A DNA stretch of 64,000 bases from Ketobacter sp. MCCC 1A13808 (lineage in GTDB: Bacteria > Pseudomonadota > Gammaproteobacteria > Pseudomonadales > Ketobacteraceae): the NCBI RefSeq assembly GCF_009746715.1, contig NZ_VRKW01000001.1, forward strand, positions 62,001-126,000, read 5' to 3'. Both the position numbers and the translations under genes were made by a program. The notes beneath the pieces were generated by a model. It was not told the origin of the DNA. It saw nothing but the letters and a program-made list of their open reading frames with translations, and made no database searches. Positions 18,986 through 29,482 of this stretch are shown here, one piece after another (the stretch's first letter is position 1; every line of letters starts with the position of its first letter).

Positions 18986-21367
18986 TCACCGTGAGGACGG
19001 TGCGATGACTTCTCTTTGACCGTTGGTACCCATTTCTGTTACCACACCTGCGTCTTCCATCGCTTCGATCATCCTGGCTGCGCGGTTATAACCGATCTTC
19101 AATTTTCGTTGAACGGATGAGATCGAAGCCCGACGGGACTCCAGTACAAAGGCAACGGCCTGATCGTAAAGCGGATCGGATTCCGAATCTCCCCCACCTG
19201 CGGCTTCGTCCCCCGGTGCGGGACCGGCTTCATGGTTGCCTTCCAGAATTTCTGACAAATAATTAGGCTGACCGCGCCGACGCCAATCATCACATACCCG
19301 ATGCACCTCCTCATCCGCTACGAAAGCGCCATGAACCCGAACCGGCAATCCGGTTCCCGGAGGCAAATACAACATATCCCCGTGTCCGAGCAGCTGCTCA
19401 GCGCCACCCTGATCCAGTATGGTTCTGGAATCCACTTTGGATGACACCTGAAAAGCCATTCGAGTAGGCACGTTCGCTTTAATCAAACCGGTAATCACAT
19501 CTACCGACGGCCTTTGCGTCGCCAATATAAGGTGGATGCCGGCTGCGCGGGCTTTTTGCGCTATCCGGGCGATTTGCTCCTCTACTTTCTTACCAACGAT
19601 CATCATCATGTCCGCAAATTCATCTACAACCACGACGATAAAGGGCAGCACCTCAAGTTGCTCCGGTTCCTGACAATCCAGGTCCGGTTTAAACAGCGGG
19701 TCATCAATCGGCTCACCCGCCTTAATGGCATCCTTTACTTTCTTGTTAAACCCGGCCAGATTGCGTACCCCCATTGCCGCCATCAGGCGATAGCGTCGCT
19801 CCATTTCCGCAACGCACCAGCGCAGCGCATTGGACGCTTCTTTCATATCGGTTACAACTGGGGTCAACAAATGGGGAATATTGTCGTAAACCGATAATTC
19901 CAGCATTTTTGGATCGATCATAATCAAGCGAAGCTCATCTGGCGTCGCTTTGAATAACATACTGATCAACATCGCATTCAAGCCCACTGACTTACCTGAT
20001 CCGGTCGTTCCCGCCACCAGCAAGTGGGGCATTTTCTGCAAGTCCGCAATCACCGGTTCGCCGGAGATATCCTTGCCCAGCGCCAATGCCAGAGGCGAAC
20101 TCACTTCGTCGTATTGGGAAGACGATACCACCTCACTAAGCCGGATCATCTCGCGATCTTCGTTCGGAATCTCAATTCCCACCACCGTCTTGCCCGGAAT
20201 GACTTCCACCACCCGCACACTGATTACCGCCAAAGAGCGCGCCAGGTCTTTTGCTAAGTTGGTAATGCGACTGACTTTTACACCCGCTGCCGGCTGTATC
20301 TCAAAACGGGTAATCACCGGCCCCGGCAGTACGTTCTCAACTTCCGCTTCGACATTAAAATCCCGCAATTTGATTTCCAGCAAACGCGACATGCCTTCCA
20401 GTGTTTCTGTGGAATAGCCCCGGTTGTTTTGTTTGTCCGCGGCATCCAGTAACGCAATCGCTGGCAACTCTCCGGATACCGGATTATCGAATAGACTCTT
20501 TTGGCGTTCTCTTTCTGCCCTGGCACTTTTCTCAACCTTTTTCGGTTTAGGTAATGCGATAACCGGGGCTTTGCGTTTTTCCTGCTGGGCTTGTTCTTTC
20601 TTCAGTGCAGCATGGCGCTCCTTCTGCGCTTTTTTGGCTGCTTTTTCCTGCGCTTTAGCAGCCTTCGCTTGCTCGCGCCTGGATACCACATCTTCCTTAG
20701 CATCGCGGCTTTGCTGCCATCGGCTGCGCAGATTAGCCAGAAAATCGATAAAACCCAATGTCAGCTTGCCAGTGCCGTCGATTACCTTAATCCAGGAAAC
20801 ATCCGTGAAAATAGTAAGCCCGATGAGGAATAAGGCTAACAATAGCAGGGTTGAACCGAGGGCGTTCAGGGCATGTAATGCGGCGCCACCCACTTCGATT
20901 CCCAGTATTCCGCCAGCCGAATTTCGCCCTGCAGAATCAATATGGGGTAGTGTGCCGTCAACAACATCAAAGTGGATATAAGCCAAGCCAGTGGCTGCCA
21001 CCATCGTCATAATAAAACCAAGGAGCCGCAAACCGGCTAACAGCCAGTTCCAGGGCTTGCCTGCATCGCGAAACACCAACCAGGCGCGATACGCAATCAG
21101 CAAAGGGAATAAATAGGCCAGGTAACCAAACAGCGACATCAGAACATCCGCACTCCACGCCCCGGCTCTGCCACCCAGGTTGTGCACACTGCGACCGCTG
21201 CCCAGACTGCTCCAACCCGGATCCTGGAGATCAAAAGAGATAAGCGCAATGATCAAATAGATGGACAAAAAGAACAGCACTATCATGGCGCCTTCGCGCA
21301 CCCCTTTGACCAGCACCTCAATCCAAGGTGCGGGTGGCGTCTGTCGTTGTGTCTGAGCTTTTTTCAA
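18986..21367 (-). CDS. ftsK: DNA translocase FtsK
   Basis: Hexameric pump at the septum that moves chromosome ends and activates XerCD at dif. The 793-aa protein has an N-terminal domain with four or five membrane helices (residues 15-190), a charged Lys/Ala/Gln-rich linker (about 225-285), the motor and a C-terminal gamma winged helix ([20 protein letters not shown]). The motor has Walker [13 protein letters not shown], the following [10 protein letters not shown] and Walker [15 protein letters not shown]. The short linker resembles Pseudomonas FtsK more than E. coli FtsK. The start is TTG, supported by AGGA 8 bases before it. Confidence 0.95.
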   Translation of the reverse strand: MKKAQTQRQTPPAPWIEVLVKGVREGAMIVLFFLSIYLIIALISFDLQDPGWSSLGSGRSVHNLGGRAGAWSADVLMSLFGYLAYLFPLLIAYRAWLVFRDAGKPWNWLLAGLRLLGFIMTMVAATGLAYIHFDVVDGTLPHIDSAGRNSAGGILGIEVGGAALHALNALGSTLLLLALFLIGLTIFTDVSWIKVIDGTGKLTLGFIDFLANLRSRWQQSRDAKEDVVSRREQAKAAKAQEKAAKKAQKERHAALKKEQAQQEKRKAPVIALPKPKKVEKSARAERERQKSLFDNPVSGELPAIALLDAADKQNNRGYSTETLEGMSRLLEIKLRDFNVEAEVENVLPGPVITRFEIQPAAGVKVSRITNLAKDLARSLAVISVRVVEVIPGKTVVGIEIPNEDREMIRLSEVVSSSQYDEVSSPLALALGKDISGEPVIADLQKMPHLLVAGTTGSGKSVGLNAMLISMLFKATPDELRLIMIDPKMLELSVYDNIPHLLTPVVTDMKEASNALRWCVAEMERRYRLMAAMGVRNLAGFNKKVKDAIKAGEPIDDPLFKPDLDCQEPEQLEVLPFIVVVVDEFADMMMIVGKKVEEQIARIAQKARAAGIHLILATQRPSVDVITGLIKANVPTRMAFQVSSKVDSRTILDQGGAEQLLGHGDMLYLPPGTGLPVRVHGAFVADEEVHRVCDDWRRRGQPNYLSEILEGNHEAGPAPGDEAAGGGDSESDPLYDQAVAFVLESRRASISSVQRKLKIGYNRAARMIEAMEDAGVVTEMGTNGQREVIAPSSR

Positions 21368-21489
21368 ACAAAATTCCTGCCGTATGGGTCTATAAATCTG
21401 GAAGCTAAAATACTGATTTTAACGTAATATCAGCAATTTGCACGACATTCAGTAAATCCACTTTAAGTTTGGATCGCTTTGCGTGGCGC

Positions 21490-22557
21490 TCATTCTAACA
21501 GAGCCGGCAACACAATCTTACCTCCGGAAACGTTGATTCCGTCACTTAACGCAGGAAAAGCCATTACCCCTTCCATCGCCAGCCGACCGACAAAGGGTAA
21601 CAGCGCACCGGAGAGGGCTTCCGACGCTGTCTTGGGCACCGCTCCCGGCAGATTGGTAACGCCCATGTGTAGCACGCCTTCGTCGACATAGACTGGATCC
21701 CGGTAGTCGGTTGGACGGATAGTTTCAATACAGCCGCCCTGATCAACCGAAATATCAACAATCACGCTTCCACGAGGCATCTTGCGGACCATTTCGCGGG
21801 TCACGATATGCGGCGCTTTTTGACCGGGTATCAGCACAGCCCCAACCAACAAATCAGCCGTTTGTAATGCTTGCTCTATCGCCCCTGCGTACGCGTATAG
21901 ACCGGTAATATTGGGCGCCAGCCTTTCTATGGATTTGAGTGCTTCGGCGCTCCGGTCAAAAGCGATCACCTGTGCTCCACTGGCAGCAGCCACCGCAGCG
22001 GCATTCTGACCTGCAACTCCGGCGCCGATAATAACGACCCTACCCGCTGCGGTTCCGGTAACGCCTCCGAGCAATACCCCCCGCCCTCCCATTGAACTGT
22101 GCAGAAGATGCGCCCCTGCCTGCACGGCTACCCGGCCTGCAATCTCGCTCATGGGCGCTAATAAGGGCAAACCGCCATTTTCTCGCACGGTCTCGAATGC
22201 GACAGCGGTCAGCCCGATGTCACACAACGCTGCAGCCAGATCCGGATTGGGGGCCAGATGCAGATAGCAAAACAACAGATGCCTGGATTCGAGCAGGGCA
22301 AGATCCTGGGCGATTGGCTCTTTCACCTTCACAATCAGATCAACTGCGGCGTACAGCTGCTGTGCGGAATCCGCTATCACCGCTCCGGCTTGTTTGTATT
22401 CGTAATCACTGAACCCGCTCTTTTTTCCGGCTCCACTTTCCACTACCACCGGTACGCCCTGCTGTACCAACTCGTTCACTGCATGAGGCACCAGTGCGAT
22501 ACGGCCCTCCATGGGTTTGTTTTCTTTGGGTATGCCAACTTTCAACTGTTGAGCCAT
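21490..22557 (-). CDS. ald: Alanine dehydrogenase
   Basis: NAD-dependent interconversion of alanine with pyruvate and ammonia. The 355-aa protein has the N-terminal substrate domain (GIPKENKPMEGRIALVP, LIVKVKEP with the substrate-binding Lys, LHLAPNPDL with the catalytic His). The Rossmann domain follows (VVIIGAGVAGQNAAAVAAASG). It is slightly shorter than the usual 370 aa. It is divergent from trxB and lies between ftsK and trxB, a place where Pseudomonas has no such gene, so it may be a local insertion. Confidence 0.9.
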   Translation of the reverse strand: MAQQLKVGIPKENKPMEGRIALVPHAVNELVQQGVPVVVESGAGKKSGFSDYEYKQAGAVIADSAQQLYAAVDLIVKVKEPIAQDLALLESRHLLFCYLHLAPNPDLAAALCDIGLTAVAFETVRENGGLPLLAPMSEIAGRVAVQAGAHLLHSSMGGRGVLLGGVTGTAAGRVVIIGAGVAGQNAAAVAAASGAQVIAFDRSAEALKSIERLAPNITGLYAYAGAIEQALQTADLLVGAVLIPGQKAPHIVTREMVRKMPRGSVIVDISVDQGGCIETIRPTDYRDPVYVDEGVLHMGVTNLPGAVPKTASEALSGALLPFVGRLAMEGVMAFPALSDGINVSGGKIVLPALLE

Positions 22558-22641
22558 TGCCTCTCTCCGGTTAAAAACACCACCTGCAAATACACTATTA
22601 GCACATAGTCAAAGGCTATACCGCTGATTTAGAGGAACTAT

Positions 22642-23682
<1,041 letters not shown>

Positions 23683-23705
23683 CCATTGATTTTCTTGAGC
23701 AGGAC

Positions 23706-23747
23706 GGGGCTTGATTGGAGTACTGTAATATTACTGGTATCAGCCCC
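23706..23747 (+). terminator. Possible hairpin downstream of trxB
   Basis: Inverted repeat GGGGCT(T)GAT / ATCAGCCCC with one bulged base, enclosing an inner palindrome GTAATATTAC, 24 bases after the trxB stop. It is followed by a pyrimidine-rich stretch without a clean T run, so termination is uncertain. Confidence 0.35.
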
Positions 23748-23779
23748 TTCCCTTATCACGTTTTACCCTGCCCTGCGCC

Positions 23780-24505
23780 ATGATTAAAATCCCTGTACTG
23801 GACTATGAAAGCCAAGGCTTCCCACCGATCGAGCACGCGCTCGCAGACCCGGATGGCTTACTAGCAGCAGGCGGTGATCTACGACCGGAGCGATTGATAG
23901 AAGCCTACTCACTGGGAATTTTTCCCTGGTATTCCGATGACCAGCCCATTCTCTGGTGGTCACCCAGCCCCCGCACCGTGCTGTTTACCCAAGAACTGCA
24001 CATATCCAGAAGCCTGCACAAGACGCTGGGCAAAGGCAAATACAACGTCACCATGGACCAGGCTTTTGAATCCGTGATCCGCGCCTGTGCAGCGCCCCGA
24101 CGCGACAGCGAGGGTACCTGGATCACTGAAGACATGATCCAGGCTTATATGCACCTTCACAGCTTAGGATACGCGCACTCCGTAGAAACATGGCTCGACG
24201 ACCAATTAGTAGGCGGCCTTTATGGCATTGCCTTGGGCACTCTTTATTTCGGCGAATCCATGTTTAGCCGGGCTGACAATGCATCTAAAATTGCATTTGT
24301 TCATTTGGTAGGCCAACTCAAGCAATGGGGCTTCCCAATCATTGATTGCCAGGTTGGCAATCCCCACCTGAGCAGTCTGGGGGCACGACCTATTAAACGC
24401 AGTCAGTTCAAATCCTATCTGTCTTCCAACGTGCCCCCACTTACTAAGCTACTAACTGCACGCCCGCCAAAATGGGAGCTTCGATGGAAATATTCTGTAA
24501 GCTGA
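23780..24505 (+). CDS. aat: Leucyl/phenylalanyl-tRNA-protein transferase
   Basis: Adds Leu or Phe from aminoacyl-tRNA to proteins with N-terminal Arg or Lys, marking them for ClpS-ClpAP. The 241-aa protein has the typical N-terminal [36 protein letters not shown] and the GNAT-like core [20 protein letters not shown]. Its neighbours bpt, clpA and clpS act in the same N-degron pathway. Confidence 0.96.
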   Translation: MIKIPVLDYESQGFPPIEHALADPDGLLAAGGDLRPERLIEAYSLGIFPWYSDDQPILWWSPSPRTVLFTQELHISRSLHKTLGKGKYNVTMDQAFESVIRACAAPRRDSEGTWITEDMIQAYMHLHSLGYAHSVETWLDDQLVGGLYGIALGTLYFGESMFSRADNASKIAFVHLVGQLKQWGFPIIDCQVGNPHLSSLGARPIKRSQFKSYLSSNVPPLTKLLTARPPKWELRWKYSVS

Positions 24506-24576
24506 GACTGGAAACAAATTTTAATTCGTTTAATACTGTAAGAAGTCTGAAAACAAAGGCTTAAACCATTAGGATT

Positions 24577-25290
24577 ATGACTGATCTCGCAGCTGTAAAA
24601 TTTTTTGTAACACCACTGCATCAATGTAGTTATTTGCCCCGGAATGATGCAATCACCCTGTTTGCTGATCCCAAGGCGAATCTGGATCATAATCTCTACA
24701 GCGAATTGTCCGAGGTTGGTTTCCGGCGCAGCGGAAATTACCTTTATCGCCCCCACTGCCGCCAATGCTCGGCCTGCATTCCCGTCCGTATACCTGTTGA
24801 GCAATATCAATTCTCCCGCAAACACAAGCGCATCTGGAATAAGAACAAAGATCTGACAATTCAGCGAGTTGAAGCGGTTTTTAAAGACGAACATTACGAT
24901 CTTTACGCGCGCTATATTGAAGAAAAGCATAATGATGGTGACATGTACCCACCCACGCCAGAACAATATGAGTCTTTCTTGCTCAGCGATTGGGGCAACA
25001 CCTGCTTTTATGAATTCAGAGATCAAGACAACAAGCTGGTCGCGGTGGCGGTAACCGACGTAATGGAAAATGGCTTGTCCGCAGTGTACACCTTCTATTG
25101 CACCCAGAATGCCAAGCGCAGTCTGGGCGTAATGGCAGTACTCTGGCAAATAAAGGAATGTCGAAATAGGAATCTACCGGCTTTGTATTTGGGTTACTGG
25201 ATCAAAGACTGCCAGAAAATGAAATACAAAACCGAATATAGCCCATTAGAAATGTATGTGAACAATCATTGGATTTCTGTTTCCACCTAG
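24577..25290 (+). CDS. bpt: Aspartate/glutamate leucyltransferase Bpt (ATE family)
   Basis: Transfers Leu from Leu-tRNA to N-terminal Asp or Glu, creating N-degrons; bacterial counterpart of eukaryotic arginyltransferase and often annotated ate. The 237-aa protein has the N-terminal Cys-rich ATE domain (CSYLPRNDA and CRQCSACIPVRIPV) and the C-terminal domain (GLSAVYTFYCTQNAKRSLGV, YLGYWIKDCQKMKYK). The start is close behind an AGGA. It lies 71 bases after aat on the same strand. Confidence 0.94.
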   Translation: MTDLAAVKFFVTPLHQCSYLPRNDAITLFADPKANLDHNLYSELSEVGFRRSGNYLYRPHCRQCSACIPVRIPVEQYQFSRKHKRIWNKNKDLTIQRVEAVFKDEHYDLYARYIEEKHNDGDMYPPTPEQYESFLLSDWGNTCFYEFRDQDNKLVAVAVTDVMENGLSAVYTFYCTQNAKRSLGVMAVLWQIKECRNRNLPALYLGYWIKDCQKMKYKTEYSPLEMYVNNHWISVST

Positions 25291-25416
25291 ATAAACAAAG
25301 CAACCAAATTGTTTTTTATCAACAGGTTAAGTCCAATATATAGAAAAAATCTAGAATTCAAACCCCGCTACGTCCGCGAACTATTGTAGAAATCCGACAA
25401 TAAAGCCACTTTAACT

Positions 25417-25430
25417 TTGATAAATATCAA
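25417..25430. promoter_or_regulatory. Perfect FNR/Anr box upstream of infA
   Basis: TTGAT-AAAT-ATCAA, an exact match to the TTGAT-N4-ATCAA consensus of the oxygen-sensing FNR/Anr regulators. Its centre is 88 bases before the infA ATG, in the 221-base bpt-infA gap. No fnr/anr gene is in the window and no -35/-10 pair could be placed with confidence, so activation or repression cannot be decided. Chance occurrence is possible. Confidence 0.45.
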
Positions 25431-25511
25431 CTTTTACGGCAGAATTCACGCCTCGTGAAAGTAGCGAACCCGAAATTTACACGCTTTGAGATATTGAGAG
25501 GATATCACTGG

Positions 25512-25730
25512 ATGTCGAAAGAAGATTCCATTGAAATGGAAGGGACTATAACTGAAACCCTTCCTAACACCATGTTCCGGGTGGAACTAGATAACGGCCA
25601 CGTGGTAACGGCCCATATCTCGGGAAAGATGCGCAAGAACTATATTCGCATTCTGACCGGAGATCGCGTTAAAGTTGAAATGACCCCTTATGATCTATCC
25701 AAGGGTCGCATCACTTACCGCGTGCGCTAA
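25512..25730 (+). CDS. infA: Translation initiation factor IF-1
   Basis: A 72-aa OB-fold protein that binds the ribosomal A site with IF-2 and IF-3. [19 protein letters not shown], the [20 protein letters not shown] core and the [11 protein letters not shown] end are nearly invariant. The ATG at 25512 is preceded by GAGAGGA, 9 bases away; an in-frame GTG at 25455 is too far upstream. A strong terminator follows. Confidence 0.97.
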   Translation: MSKEDSIEMEGTITETLPNTMFRVELDNGHVVTAHISGKMRKNYIRILTGDRVKVEMTPYDLSKGRITYRVR

Positions 25731-25751
25731 CCTCTCAATTGGCGTTCAAAT

Positions 25752-25785
25752 AAAAACGAGCCTGAAACGGCTCGTTTTTATTTTG
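25752..25785. terminator. Bidirectional terminator between infA and clpA
   Basis: A perfect 11-bp stem, AAAAACGAGCC / GGCTCGTTTTT, with loop TGAAAC, followed by ATTTT. The A-rich left arm gives a T run on the minus strand as well, so it can end both infA and the convergent clpA transcript. Confidence 0.85.
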
Positions 25786-25811
25786 CTTGTCACTATTTAT
25801 GAAAGCGTGTT

Positions 25812-28073
25812 TCAGGCGGGTTCCGTATCAAAAATCAGCTCCCCTGCTTCTTCGTGAACATGGACTGTTCCACCGCTTTCGGAAAGCTCACCGAAGAGTA
25901 TTTTCTCAGCCAGGGGTCGCTTTAGCTTTTCCTGAATCAAGCGATTCATCGGACGAGCGCCCATGTCTTTGTCGTAGCCTTTCTCTGCCAACCAGGTGCG
26001 CGCACTGTCATCAACGTCCAGCATTACTCGCTTATCGTCCAGTTGCGCCTGCAACTCGGTGAGGAATTTATCCACCACACCTTTTATTACACTCATATCC
26101 AGGTTTTTGAACTGGATTACGGTATCGAGACGATTACGGAACTCAGGTGTAAACATACGCTTAAGTGCCTCCATTCCGTCACTACTGTGATCTTGCTGTG
26201 TAAAGCCGATCGAGGCCCTGCTAACAGAATCCGCTCCGGCATTGGTGGTCATCACCAGAATTACGTTGCGGAAATCGGCTTTGCGGCCATTATTATCTGT
26301 CAAAGTCCCGTGATCCATTACCTGCAACAATAGATTGAACACCTCAGGGTGTGCTTTTTCTATCTCGTCGAGCAACAAAACAGCGTGAGGCGACTTGGTG
26401 ACAGCTTCCGTCAGCAAACCACCCTGGTCGTAACCCACGTAACCCGGAGGTGCGCCTATTAACCTGGATACGGTATGTCGTTCCATGTATTCAGACATAT
26501 CAAAGCGAATAAGCTCCATGCCCATGACTTTCGCCAGCTGCTTGGTTACCTCAGTTTTACCCACACCCGTCGGCCCCGCAAACAAGAATGAACCAATGGG
26601 ACGATCCGGATGATTCAGCCCTGCCCTGGCCAACTTGATGGCACTGGATAAAACTTCAATCGCTTCGTTTTGACCGAATACGACCATTTTCAGGTCTCGT
26701 TCAAGATTGGATAGCAGCTCTTTGTCATTCGCCGAAACGGTTTTCGGTGGTATTCGGGCAATTTTGGAAATGATGGCTTCCACATCGCTGACAGAGATTA
26801 CTTTCTTCCGTTTATTTGGTGCTTGTAGACGCTGAAACGCGCCCACCTCATCGATGACATCAATGGCTTTGTCAGGCAGGTGCCGGTCATTAATATACCG
26901 TGCTGACAACTCAGCAGCCGCTCGCAGAGCCTTGTTTGAATACTTGATGTCATGATGCTCTTCGAAACGAGACTTTAAGCCCTTTAGAATTTCAAAGGTT
27001 TCATCCACACTGGGCTCAGTGACATCTATTTTCTGGAAACGCCTGGCTAGTGCCCGATCCTTTTCAAAGATACCGCGATACTCTTGAAACGTGGTTGACC
27101 CAATACATTTGATATCACCCGATGCCAACATGGGTTTCAGCAGATTAGAAGCATCCATAACACCGCCAGAGGCGGCGCCGGCACCGATGATGGTGTGAAT
27201 TTCATCGATGAATAAAATGGCGTGTGACTTCTTACGTAATTCAGCCAGCAACGACTTGAGACGTTTTTCGAAATCACCGCGATATTTCGTACCCGCCAAC
27301 AAAGCACCAAGATCCAGTGAGTAAACCACGCTGCCTTCAATCGCATCGGGCACTTCGTTATCGACAATGCGCTTTGCCAACCCTTCCGCTATGGCGGTTT
27401 TTCCGACTCCGGGCTCACCGACCAGCAGCGGATTGTTCTTGCGCCGGCGACACAGAATCTGAACTGTGCGCTCAACTTCTTCGTCGCGCCCCACCAGCGG
27501 GTCTATACGACCCGCCAAGGCCTGATCATTAAGATTGGTCGCATAGGACTCCAAAGGCGACTTAGACGCGCCTTCTGAGCCCTGGTCATCCTCATGTACC
27601 TCATGGCCCGGCTCCTCAATATTATGAGATTCGTCCGAAACCTTGGATATCCCGTGGGCAATGTAATTGACCACATCGATCCGGGCCACACTTTGTTTCT
27701 TCAGAAAATAAACTGCCTGGCTTTCCTGTTCACTAAAGATCGCCACCAGCACATTCGCACCGGTCACCTCTTTCTTGCCCGAAGACTGAACATGAAATAC
27801 AGCACGTTGTAACACCCGCTGAAATCCCAATGTAGGCTGAGTTTCACGATCACTGTCACCGGATGGGATGAGAGGAGTCGTTTCGTCGACAAAATTCGCC
27901 AAATCTGAACGAAGTTCATCCAGGTTGGTTCCGCAGGCCTTCAAAACCGTTGATGCCGCATCGTTATCTAGCAGTGCTAGCAGCAAGTGCTCAACGGTCA
28001 TATATTCGTGACGCTTAGTCCGAGCGTCTCTGAACGCCAGATTCAATGTGACTTCCAGATCTTTGCTTAACAT
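25812..28073 (-). CDS. clpA: ATP-dependent Clp protease ATP-binding subunit ClpA
   Basis: Hexameric unfoldase that feeds ClpP and works with ClpS on N-degron substrates. The 753-aa protein has the N-terminal Clp repeat domain (residues 1-145) and two AAA+ modules: Walker [16 protein letters not shown] with Walker [16 protein letters not shown], and Walker [16 protein letters not shown] with Walker [16 protein letters not shown]. The ATG at 28073 gives the normal [11 protein letters not shown] start, with AAGGG upstream; an earlier in-frame start runs back to the clpS end and is not used. clpP is not in the window. Confidence 0.96.
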   Translation of the reverse strand: MLSKDLEVTLNLAFRDARTKRHEYMTVEHLLLALLDNDAASTVLKACGTNLDELRSDLANFVDETTPLIPSGDSDRETQPTLGFQRVLQRAVFHVQSSGKKEVTGANVLVAIFSEQESQAVYFLKKQSVARIDVVNYIAHGISKVSDESHNIEEPGHEVHEDDQGSEGASKSPLESYATNLNDQALAGRIDPLVGRDEEVERTVQILCRRRKNNPLLVGEPGVGKTAIAEGLAKRIVDNEVPDAIEGSVVYSLDLGALLAGTKYRGDFEKRLKSLLAELRKKSHAILFIDEIHTIIGAGAASGGVMDASNLLKPMLASGDIKCIGSTTFQEYRGIFEKDRALARRFQKIDVTEPSVDETFEILKGLKSRFEEHHDIKYSNKALRAAAELSARYINDRHLPDKAIDVIDEVGAFQRLQAPNKRKKVISVSDVEAIISKIARIPPKTVSANDKELLSNLERDLKMVVFGQNEAIEVLSSAIKLARAGLNHPDRPIGSFLFAGPTGVGKTEVTKQLAKVMGMELIRFDMSEYMERHTVSRLIGAPPGYVGYDQGGLLTEAVTKSPHAVLLLDEIEKAHPEVFNLLLQVMDHGTLTDNNGRKADFRNVILVMTTNAGADSVSRASIGFTQQDHSSDGMEALKRMFTPEFRNRLDTVIQFKNLDMSVIKGVVDKFLTELQAQLDDKRVMLDVDDSARTWLAEKGYDKDMGARPMNRLIQEKLKRPLAEKILFGELSESGGTVHVHEEAGELIFDTEPA

Positions 28074-28128
28074 CTCATTTACACCCTTATCCGAACAAGT
28101 GGGATAACGACCCGTGGAATAATCCGGA

Positions 28129-28509
28129 TTATCCGAATTTCTCCACCTCACACATCAAGGGATGCTGATTTTCCCTTGCGTATTTAATAATCTGAGCAAC
28201 TTTCGTTTCAGCGACGTCTCTTGTAAATGCGCCACAGCTGGCTTTGCCTTGAGTATGAACCGTTAACATGATCTGTGTCGCTTTCTCACGATTCATCCCA
28301 AAAAACAGCTGCAATACATCTACCACAAACTCCATAGGCGTAAAATCGTCATCCAACATCACCACCTGATACATCGGCGGTGGCGCCACTTCGGGCCTTG
28401 ACTCTTCGACAGCAACTCCGCCCTCGAGATCAGAATCAGGATTGGATGGCTCGCCTCCCATGCTCTCCATATAATTCAATGTTAGTTGAAGATCTTGGGG
28501 TTTACTCAT
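28129..28509 (-). CDS. clpS: ClpA adaptor ClpS, with an altered pocket residue
   Basis: Delivers proteins with N-terminal Leu, Phe, Trp or Tyr to ClpAP. The 126-aa protein has a long acidic, proline-rich N-terminal arm (about residues 14-46) and then the conserved core. The usual NDD-Y-TPMEF reads DDDFTPMEF, so the Asn that contacts the substrate amino group in E. coli (N34) is Asp here. The second Asp and the pocket His ([12 protein letters not shown]) are kept. It is 55 bases upstream of clpA and clearly in one operon with it. Confidence 0.94.
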   Translation of the reverse strand: MSKPQDLQLTLNYMESMGGEPSNPDSDLEGGVAVEESRPEVAPPPMYQVVMLDDDFTPMEFVVDVLQLFFGMNREKATQIMLTVHTQGKASCGAFTRDVAETKVAQIIKYARENQHPLMCEVEKFG

Positions 28510-28770
28510 AACCAGAAATCATAAAATTAGTTGTTAACATACTAAGTCCTCATAACCAACCTATATTGGGGCAACGTTGGTCAGTTCAACTGCGAAAACT
28601 CTTGACTAATACGCCACAATCGTGAAGATTGTGCACTGTGCTTAACAAAAGTTAACACAAAACGTGTCTGGGAAGTACATTTCTTCATAAAGTACTTCGC
28701 AGGTTAAAAATAATAACAATTGACTTAAGGCTACCATTAAAAGGGTAGTCCCAACAGAAGGACTTGAGTT

Positions 28771-29079
28771 ATGGCAACCGGGAAAGTGAAATGGTTCAAT
28801 AACGCCAAGGGTTACGGCTTTGTTCGTCCTGATTGCGGTGGAGAAGATCTTTTTGTCCACTATTCGTATATCTGCATGGACGGATACAGAAGCCTGAAAG
28901 CGGGACAGCAAGTTACCTATGATATAAGGGAAGCTCCGAAAGGTCTTCACGCGGTCAATATCAATATTATTGGTACAGATCAGTCTAGCGCCCCCACTGA
29001 GGAAAACCAAACAGAAAGCGCCAACGATGCTGTCGGTTCAGTTGAACTGCACCCGACACTTCACGCGGAAGCTGTCTGA
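28771..29079 (+). CDS. cspD: Cold-shock-domain protein CspD
   Basis: Single-stranded nucleic-acid-binding protein; CspD of E. coli inhibits replication in stationary phase and is degraded by Lon. The cold-shock domain fills residues 1-70: GKVKWFNNAKGYGFVRPD (RNP1-type KGYGFV) and EDLFVHYS (RNP2-type). A 30-residue acidic tail follows. Its divergent position next to clpS is the standard gammaproteobacterial arrangement. A short inverted repeat, CTACC/GGGTAG, lies about 30 bases before the ATG. Confidence 0.93.
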   Translation: MATGKVKWFNNAKGYGFVRPDCGGEDLFVHYSYICMDGYRSLKAGQQVTYDIREAPKGLHAVNINIIGTDQSSAPTEENQTESANDAVGSVELHPTLHAEAV

Positions 29080-29087
29080 CAAATTCA

Positions 29088-29105
29088 AGGTAAATACGTT
29101 TACCT
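29088..29105 (+). terminator. Small hairpin after cspD
   Basis: AGGTAAA-TACG-TTTACCT, a perfect 7-bp stem with a tetraloop, 9 bases after the cspD stop. No T run follows, so it may protect the 3' end or work with the larger hairpin downstream. Confidence 0.4.
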
Positions 29106-29135
29106 GATTGTCTGACATACGTTTGGTTTCCAAAG

Positions 29136-29184
29136 GTGTCTTCTGTTTTTATTGTTTATTAAAGCAATCGAAAACAGAAGACAC
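29136..29184. repeat. Long inverted repeat downstream of cspD
   Basis: Arms GTGTCTTCTGTTTT (29136-29149) and AAAACAGAAGACAC (29171-29184) are perfectly complementary over 14 bp. An inner ATTG/CAAT pair extends the stem and leaves a 10-base loop. There is no T run after either arm. It could be a transcript-stabilising hairpin, a weak terminator or part of a small RNA. Confidence 0.7.
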
Positions 29185-29324
29185 GTGCTAAAGCCAGTGA
29201 AATCGGCGTGTGGGGCGGTGGCGACATTTACCTAACCTCACGCATTACCCGCACCGGGCTCTATGGCGGCACTATGAGCGCTTTTCGAGTAGCGGATTGT
29301 TCTTCAGTGCTGATTGATCATTAG
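29163..29324 (+). pseudogene. Coding-like fragment without a start codon
   Basis: A frame of 53 codons closed by TAG at 29322-29324 and bounded upstream by TAA at 29160-29162. It has no ATG near its beginning. Its second half reads EIGVWGGGDIYLTSRITR and later GLYGGTMSAFRVADC, with codon use like the neighbouring genes. I do not recognise the family. It may be the remnant of a decayed gene between cspD and icd, or chance. Confidence 0.25.
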
Positions 29325-29410
29325 CATTCCTTCATGCTGACCTGAGACAGTGCGCTTTGAATATTGGCACACTGAATACAGACGCGTTAAAAAAACACTT
29401 CACAACCTGA

Positions 29411-29448
29411 CAAAAAAGGCCACCCATCGCAAAAAAGGCCACCCATCG
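29411..29448. repeat. Tandem 19-bp duplication beside the icd terminator
   Basis: CAAAAAAGGCCACCCATCG occurs twice in a row (29411-29429 and 29430-29448) with no mismatch. On the minus strand each copy is the 3' arm and T run of the icd terminator, so the duplication gives the terminator a spare second half. Confidence 0.85.
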
Positions 29449-29457
29449 GCAGCCTTT
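29431..29457 (-). terminator. Intrinsic terminator of icd
   Basis: On the minus strand AAAGGCTGCC-GATG-GGTGGCCTTT forms a 10-bp stem (two G-T wobbles) with a tetraloop, followed by TTTTTTG, 25 bases after the icd stop. A tandem copy of the 3' arm and T run follows immediately. Confidence 0.75.
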
Positions 29458-29482
29458 CTTTCTGACTCATCAATAACGTCGA

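Noticed and set aside
20424-20981. 185-codon frame antisense to ftsK
   Set aside because: Produced by the repetitive Lys/Ala/Gln codons of the FtsK linker.
24415-25149. 244-codon frame antisense to bpt and the end of aat
   Set aside because: It overlaps two firmly identified genes in full and resembles nothing.
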